From Clostridia bacterium (lineage in GTDB: Bacteria; Bacillota_A; Clostridia; Christensenellales; Aristaeellaceae), in assembly GCA_017430945.1 (NCBI GenBank), contig JAFRMB010000154.1, positions 1 through 20,698 on the forward strand: a stretch of 20,698 nucleotides of DNA, read 5' to 3'. Of the stretch, positions 7,565-14,030 are shown in pieces. Each line of letters starts with the position of its first letter. Position 1 is the first letter of the stretch. Both the position numbers and the translations under genes were made by a program. Below the pieces are notes generated by a model that did not search any database, was not told the origin of the DNA, and saw nothing but the letters and a program-made list of their open reading frames with translations.

Positions 7565-8227
7565 ATGGCTATGATCGACATCAACACCCTGAAATTCGAT
7601 GAGAACGGACTGATCCCCGCCATCGTGGTGGACGCGACCACGCGCGAGGTGCTCACCCTTGCCTACATGAACCGAGAGAGCCTGGAGATCTCCATGGAAA
7701 GGCAGTTGACCTGCTTCTGGAGCCGCTCCCGTCGGCAGCTCTGGCTCAAGGGCGAAACGAGCGGCAACTACCAGCATATCGTCTCGATCACCGCCGACTG
7801 CGACAACGACGCTCTGGTGGTCGCCGTCAACAAGGACGGCCCGGCTTGTCACACCGGCACGAACAGCTGCTTTACGCACCCGGTGTTCATATCCGATGAG
7901 AACCACGCCTTCAGCCTGGACGGCCTCATGCGCCTCATCGAGGGCCGCAAGACCGAAAAGAAGGAAGGCAGCTACACGACCTATCTGTTTGAAAAGGGCA
8001 TCGACAAGATCCTGAAGAAGGTCGGCGAGGAGTCCACCGAGGTCATCATCGCCGGCAAGGCCGGAGACAAGGCGGAGACCATCTACGAGATCGCCGATCT
8101 CACCTACCACGTGATGGTACTGATGATCCAAATGGGCATCAGCCTTGAGGACATCCACGACGAACTGGCCTCCCGCCACGTCATCGACCACAAGGTCAAA
8201 CAGGAGAAGATGACCGGCGATAAGTGA
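7565..8227 (+). CDS. hisIE: bifunctional PR-AMP cyclohydrolase / PR-ATP pyrophosphatase
   Basis: This fused protein performs pathway steps two and three: HisE hydrolyses PR-ATP to PR-AMP, and HisI opens the adenine ring with a zinc-activated water. The N-terminal HisI domain (about 1-112) shows [17 protein letters not shown] and metal-site residues Asp78, Asp80 and Asp82 with Cys79, Cys95 and Cys102 (PACHTG, SCF). The C-terminal HisE domain (about 117-210) shows the all-alpha MazG-like [14 protein letters not shown]. Start could be ATG 7565 or 7571. It is the last gene of the operon, with a terminator 40 nt downstream. Confidence 0.95.
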   Translation: MAMIDINTLKFDENGLIPAIVVDATTREVLTLAYMNRESLEISMERQLTCFWSRSRRQLWLKGETSGNYQHIVSITADCDNDALVVAVNKDGPACHTGTNSCFTHPVFISDENHAFSLDGLMRLIEGRKTEKKEGSYTTYLFEKGIDKILKKVGEESTEVIIAGKAGDKAETIYEIADLTYHVMVLMIQMGISLEDIHDELASRHVIDHKVKQEKMTGDK

Positions 8228-8267
8228 TCGCATCGTGACCGTCGCCATGAGAGCGCATATATGCCGA

Positions 8268-8309
8268 AGCGCATCGCGGCACATCCAACTGCCGCGGTGC
8301 GCTCCTTTT
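8268..8309 (+). terminator. intrinsic terminator of the his operon
   Basis: A 14-bp stem (8268-8281 with 8290-8303, one G-U wobble) closes an 8-nt loop and is followed by CCTTTT. It ends 37 nt before the convergent cysE stop. No T-run follows it on the - strand, so it mainly serves the his transcript. Confidence 0.85.
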
Positions 8310-8345
8310 GATGCGTCCAGTCGTTGACGTGCATCGTTCGGACCG

Positions 8346-8987
8346 CTACCGATCCTCCTGTCCCCCGTTATCTCCTGTCTCCAAACGCGCCAATCTCGCC
8401 TCCAACTCCGCCAGGCGCTCGGCCAGCAGATCCGGCACATCCTGCTGATCGAGGTCGTCGCTGGGCCGGACGCGCGCTCCGTTCATGCGGACGATCATCG
8501 CCGGCACGCCGGCCGCGGTGACGTTTGGCGGCATGTCGGTCAGCACGACGCTGCCCGCGGCGATCCGGCTGTTGCAGCCGACCACGACAGGCCCCAGGAT
8601 CTTCGCGCCGGCGCCGATCAGCACGTTGTCGCAGATCGTCGGATGGCGCTTGCCGGCGTCCTTGCCCGTGCCGCCCAGCGTGACCTGGTGGTAGATGGTG
8701 CAGTTCGCGCCGATCTCCGCTGTTTCGCCGATGACGATGCCCATCCCATGGTCGATGAACAGACCCGGTCCGATGGTCGCGCCGGGGTGGATCTCGATGC
8801 CCGTCTTATGACGCCCGCGCTGGCTCACGAGTCTCGCGAGAAACACGTGGCCGTGAACATGCAGCCAGTGCGCCAGGCGGTGGTAGATCAGTATGTGAAA
8901 GCCTGGATACAGCAGTATCACCTCTGCCAGACTGCGCGCAGCCGGGTCCTTGGCCTGTATGTTCCTCGCGTCAGATAGAAGTCCCAT
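8346..8987 (-). CDS. cysE: serine O-acetyltransferase CysE
   Basis: CysE transfers acetyl from acetyl-CoA to L-serine, giving O-acetylserine for cysteine synthase. The 213-residue protein is a short form without the long N-terminal domain of enteric CysE. It has left-handed beta-helix hexapeptide repeats from about residue 64 to 150. Catalytic residues expected from the family are Asp79-His80 ([16 protein letters not shown]) and His115 (GKRHPTI). A charged Leu-rich helix near 183-205 ends it. The frame extends upstream, but ATG 8987 is chosen for its GGAGG at 8996-9000 and its family-like N-terminus. Expression is probably set by the Cys leader peptide and terminator in front of it. No sulfhydrylase (cysK) adjoins it. 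Confidence 0.94.
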   Translation of the reverse strand: MGLLSDARNIQAKDPAARSLAEVILLYPGFHILIYHRLAHWLHVHGHVFLARLVSQRGRHKTGIEIHPGATIGPGLFIDHGMGIVIGETAEIGANCTIYHQVTLGGTGKDAGKRHPTICDNVLIGAGAKILGPVVVGCNSRIAAGSVVLTDMPPNVTAAGVPAMIVRMNGARVRPSDDLDQQDVPDLLAERLAELEARLARLETGDNGGQEDR

Positions 8988-9044
8988 AGGTCCTGCCTCC
9001 CGTCGCCCATTGCGCTTCGTCAGTGCGTCGTCGCGCCGACCCAC

Positions 9045-9072
9045 AAAAAATAGAGCCTCCGAACGGAAGCTC
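9045..9072 (-). terminator. attenuator terminator in the cysE leader
   Basis: Read on the - strand, GAGCTTCC (9072-9065) pairs with GGAGGCTC (9060-9053) across a GTTC tetraloop, followed by TATTTTTT (9052-9045). This 8-bp stem (one G-U) with six consecutive U is a standard intrinsic terminator. It lies between the cysE promoter and the cysE start codon, so it must be bypassed for cysE to be expressed. Confidence 0.85.
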
Positions 9073-9128
9073 CCGGCCCGGCGCTGACTTTGTGCCGCGC
9101 ACGGTGCTATTTGCGAGGGCGTCCGTTC
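9061..9128 (-). promoter_or_regulatory. candidate antiterminator pairing of the cysE attenuator
   Basis: GAACGGACGC (9128-9119, - strand) lies in leader peptide codons 28-32. It can pair with GCTTCCGTTC (9070-9061), giving nine base pairs around one mismatch. That would capture most of the 5' arm and the loop of the terminator at 9045-9072. The segment starts 17 nt after the last Cys codon, so a ribosome stalled at the Cys codons should leave it free. A ribosome at the leader stop (9107-9109) would cover it. The pairing was found by eye and not folded. Confidence 0.6.
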
Positions 9129-9211
9129 CTGCGATGATGGGCATGACAACAACACCCGCCGTTGCAACAGGCGCGGTGCCGCTTGCTGATGTGCATGCCG
9201 TTTTCGATCAT
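9107..9211 (-). CDS. cysteine-rich leader peptide of cysE
   Basis: This 34-residue reading frame lies wholly inside the cysE leader. It begins [10 protein letters not shown], and residues 14-23 read [10 protein letters not shown], with Cys at 15, 16, 20, 21 and 22. The tail is rich in His and Arg, with no membrane segment or signal peptide. ATG 9211 has GGAGG at 9221-9225 with 9-nt spacing, and the frame ends in TAG at 9107-9109, just before the terminator hairpin. Clustered codons for the amino acid whose synthesis is controlled are the hallmark of ribosome-mediated attenuation, as in trp and his leaders of enterics. Polycysteine leader ORFs acting this way are known in mycobacteria. Low charged Cys-tRNA should stall the ribosome and favour cysE read-through. 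The peptide itself probably has no function, though a metal-binding role cannot be excluded. Confidence 0.78.
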   Translation of the reverse strand: MIENGMHISKRHRACCNGGCCCHAHHRRNGRPRK

Positions 9212-9268
9212 CGACCGACGCCTCCACGTCAAATCATCCCATCGGCTTGAAACGCCGCCGACAGTGGA

Positions 9269-9297
9269 AGTATAGCAGGATTCCCGGGCGTTGTCAA
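9269..9297 (-). promoter_or_regulatory. cysE promoter
   Basis: On the - strand a perfect TTGACA (9297-9292), a 17-bp spacer and TATACT (9274-9269) form a near-consensus sigma-A promoter. The start would be near 9262, so the leader is about 275 nt and includes the leader peptide and the terminator. A strong constitutive promoter with downstream control fits attenuation. Confidence 0.85.
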
Positions 9298-9334
9298 TGA
9301 CTTTCGTACAACGACTGTCGGGCACCGGCGCAGT

Positions 9335-9363
9335 TTGACTTCCCTGCCGGCAGGCTGTATAAT
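9335..9363 (+). promoter_or_regulatory. promoter of the 23S rRNA methyltransferase gene
   Basis: TTGACT (9335-9340), 17 bp, TATAAT (9358-9363). It diverges from the cysE promoter, with 37 bp between the two -35 elements. Initiation near 9370 rules out any translation start upstream of that point and leaves about 110 nt of leader before ATG 9479. Confidence 0.85.
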
Positions 9364-9440
9364 GATAGCGATACATCATATTCCCTGCACATGGCGCGAC
9401 ATGCGCACCCCGTGTGTCCGCGCGACGCGCCCTCACGCTA

Positions 9441-9450
9441 CCCCCCCCCC
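9441..9450. repeat. homopolymeric C10 tract
   Basis: Ten consecutive C lie in the transcribed 5' region of the rRNA methyltransferase gene, 28 nt before ATG 9479 and 4 nt before ATG 9455. Tracts of this length are prone to slippage and also to sequencing error. If translation began at an upstream ATG such as 9401, tract length would decide the frame. From 9455 or 9479 it would change only leader length. Confidence 0.8.
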
Positions 9451-9478
9451 GCGGATGAACACCGCGGCGATCGACACC

Positions 9479-10807
9479 ATGCAAACGATCACCATCACCG
9501 GCTCCGGATCGGAGCTCCAGGGCGTCGGCCGACTCTCCGATGGCCGCGCCGTTTTCGTGCCCGGCGCGATACCGGGAGAAGTCGTCGACATCCGGATCAC
9601 AGCTGACAAAGGGCGCTTCTGTGAGGCAGCTCCGCTTCGCATCGCCGAGCCCTCGCCGGACCGCGTCGCCCCTGACTGTCCGCACGCGGGCGTCTGCGGC
9701 GGCTGCCAGGCGCGTCACATGCGCTACGAAGCGACGCTGCGTCTGAAACGCCAAAGGGTGCTGGACGCGCTCTCCCGGATCGGCGGCATCGATGCGCCGA
9801 CGGTGCTGGATACCCTTGGGTGTCCGTCTCCCGACCGCACGCGCAACAAGGCGGAATATCCGATCGGTCTCAAAAACGGCCGACCCGTCATCGGCGCGCA
9901 CGCGCGAGGCAGCCGTGAGGTCATCCCGCTCCGGTACTGCCTGCTGCAGTCGAACATCAGCGTTCGCGCACTGCAGTGGTTCTCGGATCATCTGGATGGC
10001 TCGAGGCTCGCACGCCACCTGCGCTTCCTCGTGACGCGTGTGAACCGCGCAGGTGACATGATGCTCGTGTTATCGGGCGATGCGCCGCTCCACGGAGAGA
10101 TCGAAAAGCTTGCCCCCGCCCTGAGGAAAGCGCTTCCTGAGATCTGTTCGCTCTGGTACTGCCGGCTGGATCGGCACTTTACACACGCACTGGACGGGCG
10201 ATGCCTTCACATTTCCGGCGACCATACGCTGAGCGACCACCTGTTCGATCTGAACTTCGAACTCTCACCTCAGTCGTTCTTCCAGGTCAACGCGGCTCAG
10301 GCTGAGGCTCTGTACGCTTGTGCGCTGGCCTCTCTGGGCATCGCGCCGGGCTGTCGGCTGCGCGTGCTCGACGCTTACTGCGGAGCGGGCACCATCACGC
10401 TTTCCGCCGCACGCTGGGCTGAATATGCCCTGGGCATCGAGATCGTCGCTCCTGCCATTGAAAACGCCCGTCGCAACGCCGCTGCCAACCATCTGGAGGA
10501 TCGCGCCCGCTTCATCTGCGGCGACGCTGCCGTAGAGATCCCCCGCCTTCTGAAGCGCGGTGAACGCTTTGATGCCGTGATACTCGATCCGCCCCGAAAA
10601 GGCGCGGATCCAGCCCTTCTGGAGGCCATCGCGGACGCCGGGATCACCGATGTCTGCTATATCTCCTGCGACCCCGCGACCCTAGCGCGGGACGTGAAGC
10701 GTCTCGCCAGCCGCGGCTATCGCTTTGAATGGGCACAGCCGGTCGATATGTTCCCCTGGACGAGCCACGTCGAGACGATGGTCCGGATGTCATACAATCA
10801 AAACTGA
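9479..10807 (+). CDS. rlmD: 23S rRNA (uracil-5) methyltransferase, RlmD/RumA family
   Basis: This 442-residue protein is a SAM-dependent RNA m5U methyltransferase. The N-terminal TRAM domain (about 1-55) includes GRAVFVPGAIPGEVV. A likely [4Fe-4S] site uses Cys67, Cys73 and Cys76 (CPHAGVCGGC) with Cys154. The Rossmann domain shows SFFQVNAAQAEALY, VLDAYCGAGTITLS and ILDPPRKGAD. The nucleophile Cys lies in SCDPATLARD, and the general base Glu in HVETMVRM. The frame stays open back to 9335, but that precedes the transcription start. ATG 9479 gives a family-like N-terminus (MQTITITGSG), although no strong ribosome binding site precedes it. ATG 9455 is an alternative. The exact target uracil cannot be read from sequence, so rlmD versus rlmCD is uncertain. 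Confidence 0.88.
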   Translation: MQTITITGSGSELQGVGRLSDGRAVFVPGAIPGEVVDIRITADKGRFCEAAPLRIAEPSPDRVAPDCPHAGVCGGCQARHMRYEATLRLKRQRVLDALSRIGGIDAPTVLDTLGCPSPDRTRNKAEYPIGLKNGRPVIGAHARGSREVIPLRYCLLQSNISVRALQWFSDHLDGSRLARHLRFLVTRVNRAGDMMLVLSGDAPLHGEIEKLAPALRKALPEICSLWYCRLDRHFTHALDGRCLHISGDHTLSDHLFDLNFELSPQSFFQVNAAQAEALYACALASLGIAPGCRLRVLDAYCGAGTITLSAARWAEYALGIEIVAPAIENARRNAAANHLEDRARFICGDAAVEIPRLLKRGERFDAVILDPPRKGADPALLEAIADAGITDVCYISCDPATLARDVKRLASRGYRFEWAQPVDMFPWTSHVETMVRMSYNQN

Positions 10808-10998
10808 CCATCGGAAAATCGCTGTGTTTACGGGCTTATCAGATATACGCCTGTCGGCGCCCGATAGTACGATCGACCACGAATATCGTTCCAACAGAAA
10901 ATATCCGCGTTTTCTGCCGGAGGGTTGAAGCTGTGATTTGGAAAACAACAGGTTGTCGCTGTGGTTTTGATGTCGGGGAAGAAATCCGGAGTCGTGGG

Positions 10999-11322
10999 GT
11001 GATCATTGTGAATAAATTTAACGAATATGCTCGTGAGGCATTATCCGCAGCCGGTGATATTGTCATAAAATCCATGATGGGCGGTTATCTTGTATACCTC
11101 AATGGTAAGCTGATAGGTGGCATTTGCGATAATGAACTGTTTTTGAAGAGATCGCCGACATCGGACAGGTTACTTACAGCTTCCGAACTACGTTATCCGT
11201 ATGAAGGCTCAAAAACTCTGATGCACGTATTCGACAGATTTGAGGATACAGATTTGATTGCAGGATTACTGGAAGGCATGTATGCAGAACTGCCCGAAAA
11301 GAAACAAAAGAAAGCCAAATGA
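10999..11322 (+). CDS. TfoX N-terminal domain protein
   Basis: The protein has the compact alpha/beta TfoX/Sxy N-terminal fold pattern: an amphipathic first helix (NKFNEYAREALSAAG), then IVIKSMMGGYLVYLNGKLIGGICDNELFLKR, then a helical tail ending in charged KKQKKAK. Full TfoX proteins also have a C-terminal helix-hairpin domain, which is absent. Such stand-alone domains are common in Firmicutes and have no firm function. The start is uncertain. GTG 10999 has GGAG at 10988-10991 (7 nt), GTG 11008 is next, and GTG 10933 has the best ribosome binding site (GGAGGG) but adds an unfamiliar Cys-containing N-terminus. Base composition turns AT-richer from this gene on, marking the start of an accessory island. 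Confidence 0.75.
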   Translation: MIIVNKFNEYAREALSAAGDIVIKSMMGGYLVYLNGKLIGGICDNELFLKRSPTSDRLLTASELRYPYEGSKTLMHVFDRFEDTDLIAGLLEGMYAELPEKKQKKAK

Positions 11323-11398
11323 GACCGATATATTCCAGTCGAACTATCTGAGACGCAAATTGCATTTATGCTGAGAAAAAGATGATAAGGAGAAACAG

Positions 11399-11592
11399 AT
11401 GGCTTTCGATTATAAGAAAGAATACCAGGAATTCTACATGCCGAAGAACAAGCCGTCCATATTGACGGTACCGGCTATGAATCATACTGTCGTTCGCGAT
11501 CATGGCGATCCAAATCAGGAAGACGGCGTATTTAGCAGGCAATCGGTCTGCTGTATGGCATTGCTCTTACGATCTAGATGAGTAAAAGAAGA
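11399..11592 (+). pseudogene. GyrI-like effector-binding protein, truncated and frameshifted
   Basis: A good ribosome binding site (AAGGAG, 6 nt) leads to ATG 11399. The first 46 or so residues (MAFDYKKEYQEFYMPKNK, then TVPAMNHTVVRDHGDPNQED) match the start of GyrI-like small-molecule binding proteins. The frame is then lost near 11535. It resumes in another frame as QAIGLLYGIALTI (11536-11574), and a TAG at 11575 interrupts it before MSKRR. The normal C-terminal two thirds of the family (full length is roughly 200 residues) is missing. It is a relic with intact translation signals, so a 60-residue peptide could still be made. Confidence 0.8.
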
Positions 11593-11608
11593 GATCATCA
11601 GATCGAGT

Positions 11609-11644
11609 GTTATCGAGGACTCTCTCCTTCTGTGTTTCAGATAG
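11609..11644 (+). pseudogene. 3' remnant of a second beta-lactamase-like gene
   Basis: Eleven codons here read VIEDSLLLCFR and stop at TAG 11642-11644. They align without gaps to the last codons of the serine hydrolase gene at 13953-13988 (FIEDILLPCFI, stop). The similarity continues through the downstream 79 nt. This is the tail of a lost paralogue joined directly to the broken GyrI-like gene. Confidence 0.75.
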
Positions 11645-11686
11645 TCTTTCAGGAAAGATTTGTTGGAGATTGACATAATGACTTAT

Positions 11687-11723
11687 CAAGGCTCCCACAC
11701 CGCCATCAAAGGCGGCGGGGAGC
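11687..11723 (+). repeat. 37-nt hairpin repeat, copy 1
   Basis: The repeat begins CAAGGCTCCCACACCGCC and ends GGCGGCGGGGAGC. GCTCCC with GGGAGC and CCGCC with GGCGG form an imperfect hairpin around ATCAAA. Here no T-run follows. Copies lie at 12284-12320 and 14031-14067. Confidence 0.8.
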
Positions 11724-11747
11724 GGAGAAAAGGAGAGATTCCGGTTA

Positions 11748-12281
11748 ATGATAACGGAAAAACCAGTGACCAGAAAGCTAAAAGAATACACTGAGATTTG
11801 TCAATTGCTGAAAACAGCATTTCCTGTACACGAGCAACTGCCTATTTGGGTGTTGAAACTGCTTGCAGTTCGCAGAAGCGTCAACTTCAGAGCGCTCTAT
11901 GATGAAGGTCAGTTTTGCGGGATCCTTTATACGTTTGAGAATGAAAAGTATATCTTTGTACTCTACCTCGCAGTCAATGATAATATCCGTTCAAAGGGTC
12001 ATGGGAGCAGGATACTTGACTGGCTGAAGACGCATACGGAAAAGATCATTGTGCTTAATGTTGAGTCCGTCGATCCTAGTGCGCATAATGACACGCAAAG
12101 ATTAAGACGGATCGAATTCTACCGCAGTAATGGCATTTATGACACCGGAGCGCGCTTTATGGGCACCGGCGTGAACTATTCCGTATTGGCATCAGATGTT
12201 GAGCATTTCAAATCGAAAGAGTATGAAAAACTGCTGTCCGATTGTTCGCTCGGGCTATACAAGAAGAAGCTTACAGAATAA
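11748..12281 (+). CDS. GNAT-family N-acetyltransferase
   Basis: This 177-residue protein has GNAT features: a central beta strand pair (FCGILYTFENEKYIFVLYLAV) leading into the acetyl-CoA loop NDNIRSKGHGSRILDWL (motif A, consensus R-x-x-G-x-G/A), then IIVLNVES and the late IEFYRSNGIYDTGARF, which is the usual motif B region. The substrate is unknown. ATG 11748 follows AGGAG at 11731-11735 with a long 12-nt spacing, so initiation may be weak. It sits between hairpin repeat copies 1 and 2, an arrangement that looks like a discrete gene unit inside the island. Confidence 0.82.
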   Translation: MITEKPVTRKLKEYTEICQLLKTAFPVHEQLPIWVLKLLAVRRSVNFRALYDEGQFCGILYTFENEKYIFVLYLAVNDNIRSKGHGSRILDWLKTHTEKIIVLNVESVDPSAHNDTQRLRRIEFYRSNGIYDTGARFMGTGVNYSVLASDVEHFKSKEYEKLLSDCSLGLYKKKLTE

Positions 12282-12283
12282 AG

Positions 12284-12320
12284 CAAGGCGCCCGCACTGC
12301 CATCATCTGCGGAGAGGAGC
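12284..12320 (+). repeat. 37-nt hairpin repeat, copy 2
   Basis: Directly after the GNAT stop, 37 nt match copy 3 with about 6 mismatches and no gaps (shared core CACTGCCATCATC). The inner stem CCGCA with TGCGG is kept by compensating changes, which suggests that the hairpin matters. The longer flank seen beside copies 1 and 3 is absent here. Confidence 0.75.
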
Positions 12321-12377
12321 GGCGATCAGGATAGTATGATTCCCAAGTGGCAAATCTCAGCTTGAGGAGGCAATAGA

Positions 12378-13001
12378 TTGACCGAATCGGAACTCTACAA
12401 AGAGCTTGGAACACTGACAAAGGACAAGGGCAGGTGGGAAGAGAGCATTCCGTATGTTTCCTCTCTCCTCGCCCATGACTCCTTAAAGATACAGGCGAAG
12501 ACGCTCTGGCTGATCGGCGAGATGGGGCTCGCCTATCCTCAGGCCGTGCATGATTCCGTTCCCAAAACCGCATCCTTCCTTGACAGCCCGGTACCGCTTC
12601 TGCGGGAGCGTGCGGTGAATGCCATCGGCAGGATCGGACGGGGCGATTTTCGTGTGATCGAGCAGTACTGGGCGGAACTGTTCCGCTTTGCCTCCGATGA
12701 GGAGCCGAAGGTACGCTTGAGTTTTATCTGGGCATCCGAGAACATCGCCACGAACACGCCAGACATCTATGAGGATCATATGCCGGTGTTTGAGAAGCTC
12801 CTGAACGACGCGGATGACAAGGTCAGGATGGAAGCGCCGGAGATCTTCCGTGTCCTCGGAAAGCGCAGGCCGGAGTTCGTCAGACCTTATGTGGAGCAAC
12901 TGCGGCAGATCGCGGAGACGGACAGCAACCGCGTCGTGAGAATCCACTGCCTCGGTGCGATCAGGGCGACAGAATCGAAGCAGAAAACTTTCAAAGGATA
13001 G
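12378..13001 (+). CDS. HEAT-repeat protein
   Basis: The 207-residue protein is almost wholly helical with repeated paired helices, for example LKIQAKTLWLIGEMGLAY, LLRERAVNAIGRIGRG, PKVRLSFIWASENIAT and DKVRMEAPEIFRVLGKR. This is the ALK/HEAT solenoid pattern with about five repeats. Such proteins bind other proteins or, in the AlkC/AlkD group, damaged DNA. I see no clear AlkD catalytic signature, so function is unknown. Translation starts at TTG 12378, with GAGGAGG at 12364-12370, 7 nt upstream. Six nt separate its stop from the beta-lactamase-like gene, so the two are co-transcribed. Confidence 0.8.
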   Translation: MTESELYKELGTLTKDKGRWEESIPYVSSLLAHDSLKIQAKTLWLIGEMGLAYPQAVHDSVPKTASFLDSPVPLLRERAVNAIGRIGRGDFRVIEQYWAELFRFASDEEPKVRLSFIWASENIATNTPDIYEDHMPVFEKLLNDADDKVRMEAPEIFRVLGKRRPEFVRPYVEQLRQIAETDSNRVVRIHCLGAIRATESKQKTFKG

Positions 13002-13007
13002 AATAAA

Positions 13008-13988
13008 ATGGATCAGAAAGAATTATACAGACATATACAGGAAAACCAACCCAACATCTGTCAGATCAGTATCCTGCGAAACGGCAAGGAGATTTATTCT
13101 GCAGAATGGAACGGTTATCAGCGGACGGATTGTACGCACATCATGTCTGCCACGAAAAGCATTATGTCGCTTCTAACCGGGATCGCCATTGATCACGGTA
13201 TGATCGGCAGTATTGAAGACAAAGTGCTTTCGTTCTTCCCGAAGTATCCTGTCAAGCGTGGTGAAAAGACCATCTATGATGTCACCATTAAGCATCTTCT
13301 GACCATGCGGGCGCCGTATAAGGGAAAAGGCGATCCCTGGACAAAGGTGTGTTCCAGCGATGACTGGACAGCCGCCTCACTTGACTTCCTCGGCGGGAGA
13401 AAAGGCATTACCGATGAGTTTGATTATCGGACGGTCTGCCTGCATATTCTCTCAGGGATCCTCTATCATGCTACGGGAATGAAAACAGTGGACTTTGCCA
13501 ATCAATATCTCTTTTCCCCGCTCGGTATTGCGGAACATCGGAATTACTATGCAAAGAGCGCTGAGGAGCACAAGGCGTTTACTGTCTCAAAATCCCCGAA
13601 AGAGAATATCTGGTTTGCAGATCCGGACGGGCTTGGGACACCGGGCTATGGCCTTTGTATGAGCGCTTCCGACATGGTGAAGATCGGGCAGCTTTGTCTG
13701 AACCAAGGCGTATGGGAAGGAAAACACATCATTTCAGAGGAATGGATCGCCGAAATGACGAAGCCCAAAGAAGTGGAAAGCAAGTATTTCCGGGGAATGC
13801 ATTATGGATACCTGTGGTGGATCATTCATCCGGAAAAGAAGATCTATGCCGCTATCGGAAATAGCGGAAATGTGATCTATGTGGATCCGGAGAAGGGCAT
13901 CGTCGTCGCGGTCTCTTCCTACTTCAGGCCCACGGTGTTTGACCGGGTGGATTTCATCGAGGACATTCTTCTTCCGTGTTTCATATAG
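13008..13988 (+). CDS. serine beta-lactamase-like hydrolase (class C / penicillin-binding fold)
   Basis: The 326-residue protein belongs to the beta-lactamase-related family (AmpC, esterase EstB and DD-peptidase relatives). The nucleophile motif S-x-x-K is Ser47-Ala-Thr-Lys50 in MSATKSIMSLLTG. The second motif, usually Y-x-N, reads Tyr140-Arg-Thr here, so the Asn is replaced. YGYLWWI and AIGNSGNVIYVDPEKGIVV form the last strands. No signal peptide is visible, so it is probably cytoplasmic. That argues against antibiotic resistance and for an esterase or peptidase role. It follows the HEAT gene by 6 nt, and a terminator-like copy of the hairpin repeat follows its stop. Confidence 0.87.
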   Translation: MDQKELYRHIQENQPNICQISILRNGKEIYSAEWNGYQRTDCTHIMSATKSIMSLLTGIAIDHGMIGSIEDKVLSFFPKYPVKRGEKTIYDVTIKHLLTMRAPYKGKGDPWTKVCSSDDWTAASLDFLGGRKGITDEFDYRTVCLHILSGILYHATGMKTVDFANQYLFSPLGIAEHRNYYAKSAEEHKAFTVSKSPKENIWFADPDGLGTPGYGLCMSASDMVKIGQLCLNQGVWEGKHIISEEWIAEMTKPKEVESKYFRGMHYGYLWWIIHPEKKIYAAIGNSGNVIYVDPEKGIVVAVSSYFRPTVFDRVDFIEDILLPCFI

Positions 13989-14030
13989 TCTTTCAGGAAA
14001 GATTTGTCAGAGGTCGACATATTGACAGAT

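Noticed and set aside
9073..9120. T-box riboswitch in the cysE leader
   Set aside because: The segment before the terminator reads AATAGCACCGTGCGCGGCAC. It lacks the T-box core with its TGGN bulge needed to pair with tRNA NCCA ends. The Cys-codon ORF explains the leader better.
9335..9478. Longer N-terminus of the rRNA methyltransferase starting at 9335
   Set aside because: That codon lies within the -35 element of the gene's own promoter, upstream of the expected transcription start.
9107..10018. 303-residue - strand frame overlapping the rRNA methyltransferase
   Set aside because: Most of it is the antisense shadow of a well-supported gene. Only its last 34 codons, from the start at 9211, are real as the leader peptide.
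13008..13988. Antibiotic-resistance beta-lactamase
   Set aside because: S-x-x-K is present, but there is no signal peptide and the second motif is Y-R-T rather than Y-x-N. A cytoplasmic esterase or peptidase relative is more likely.
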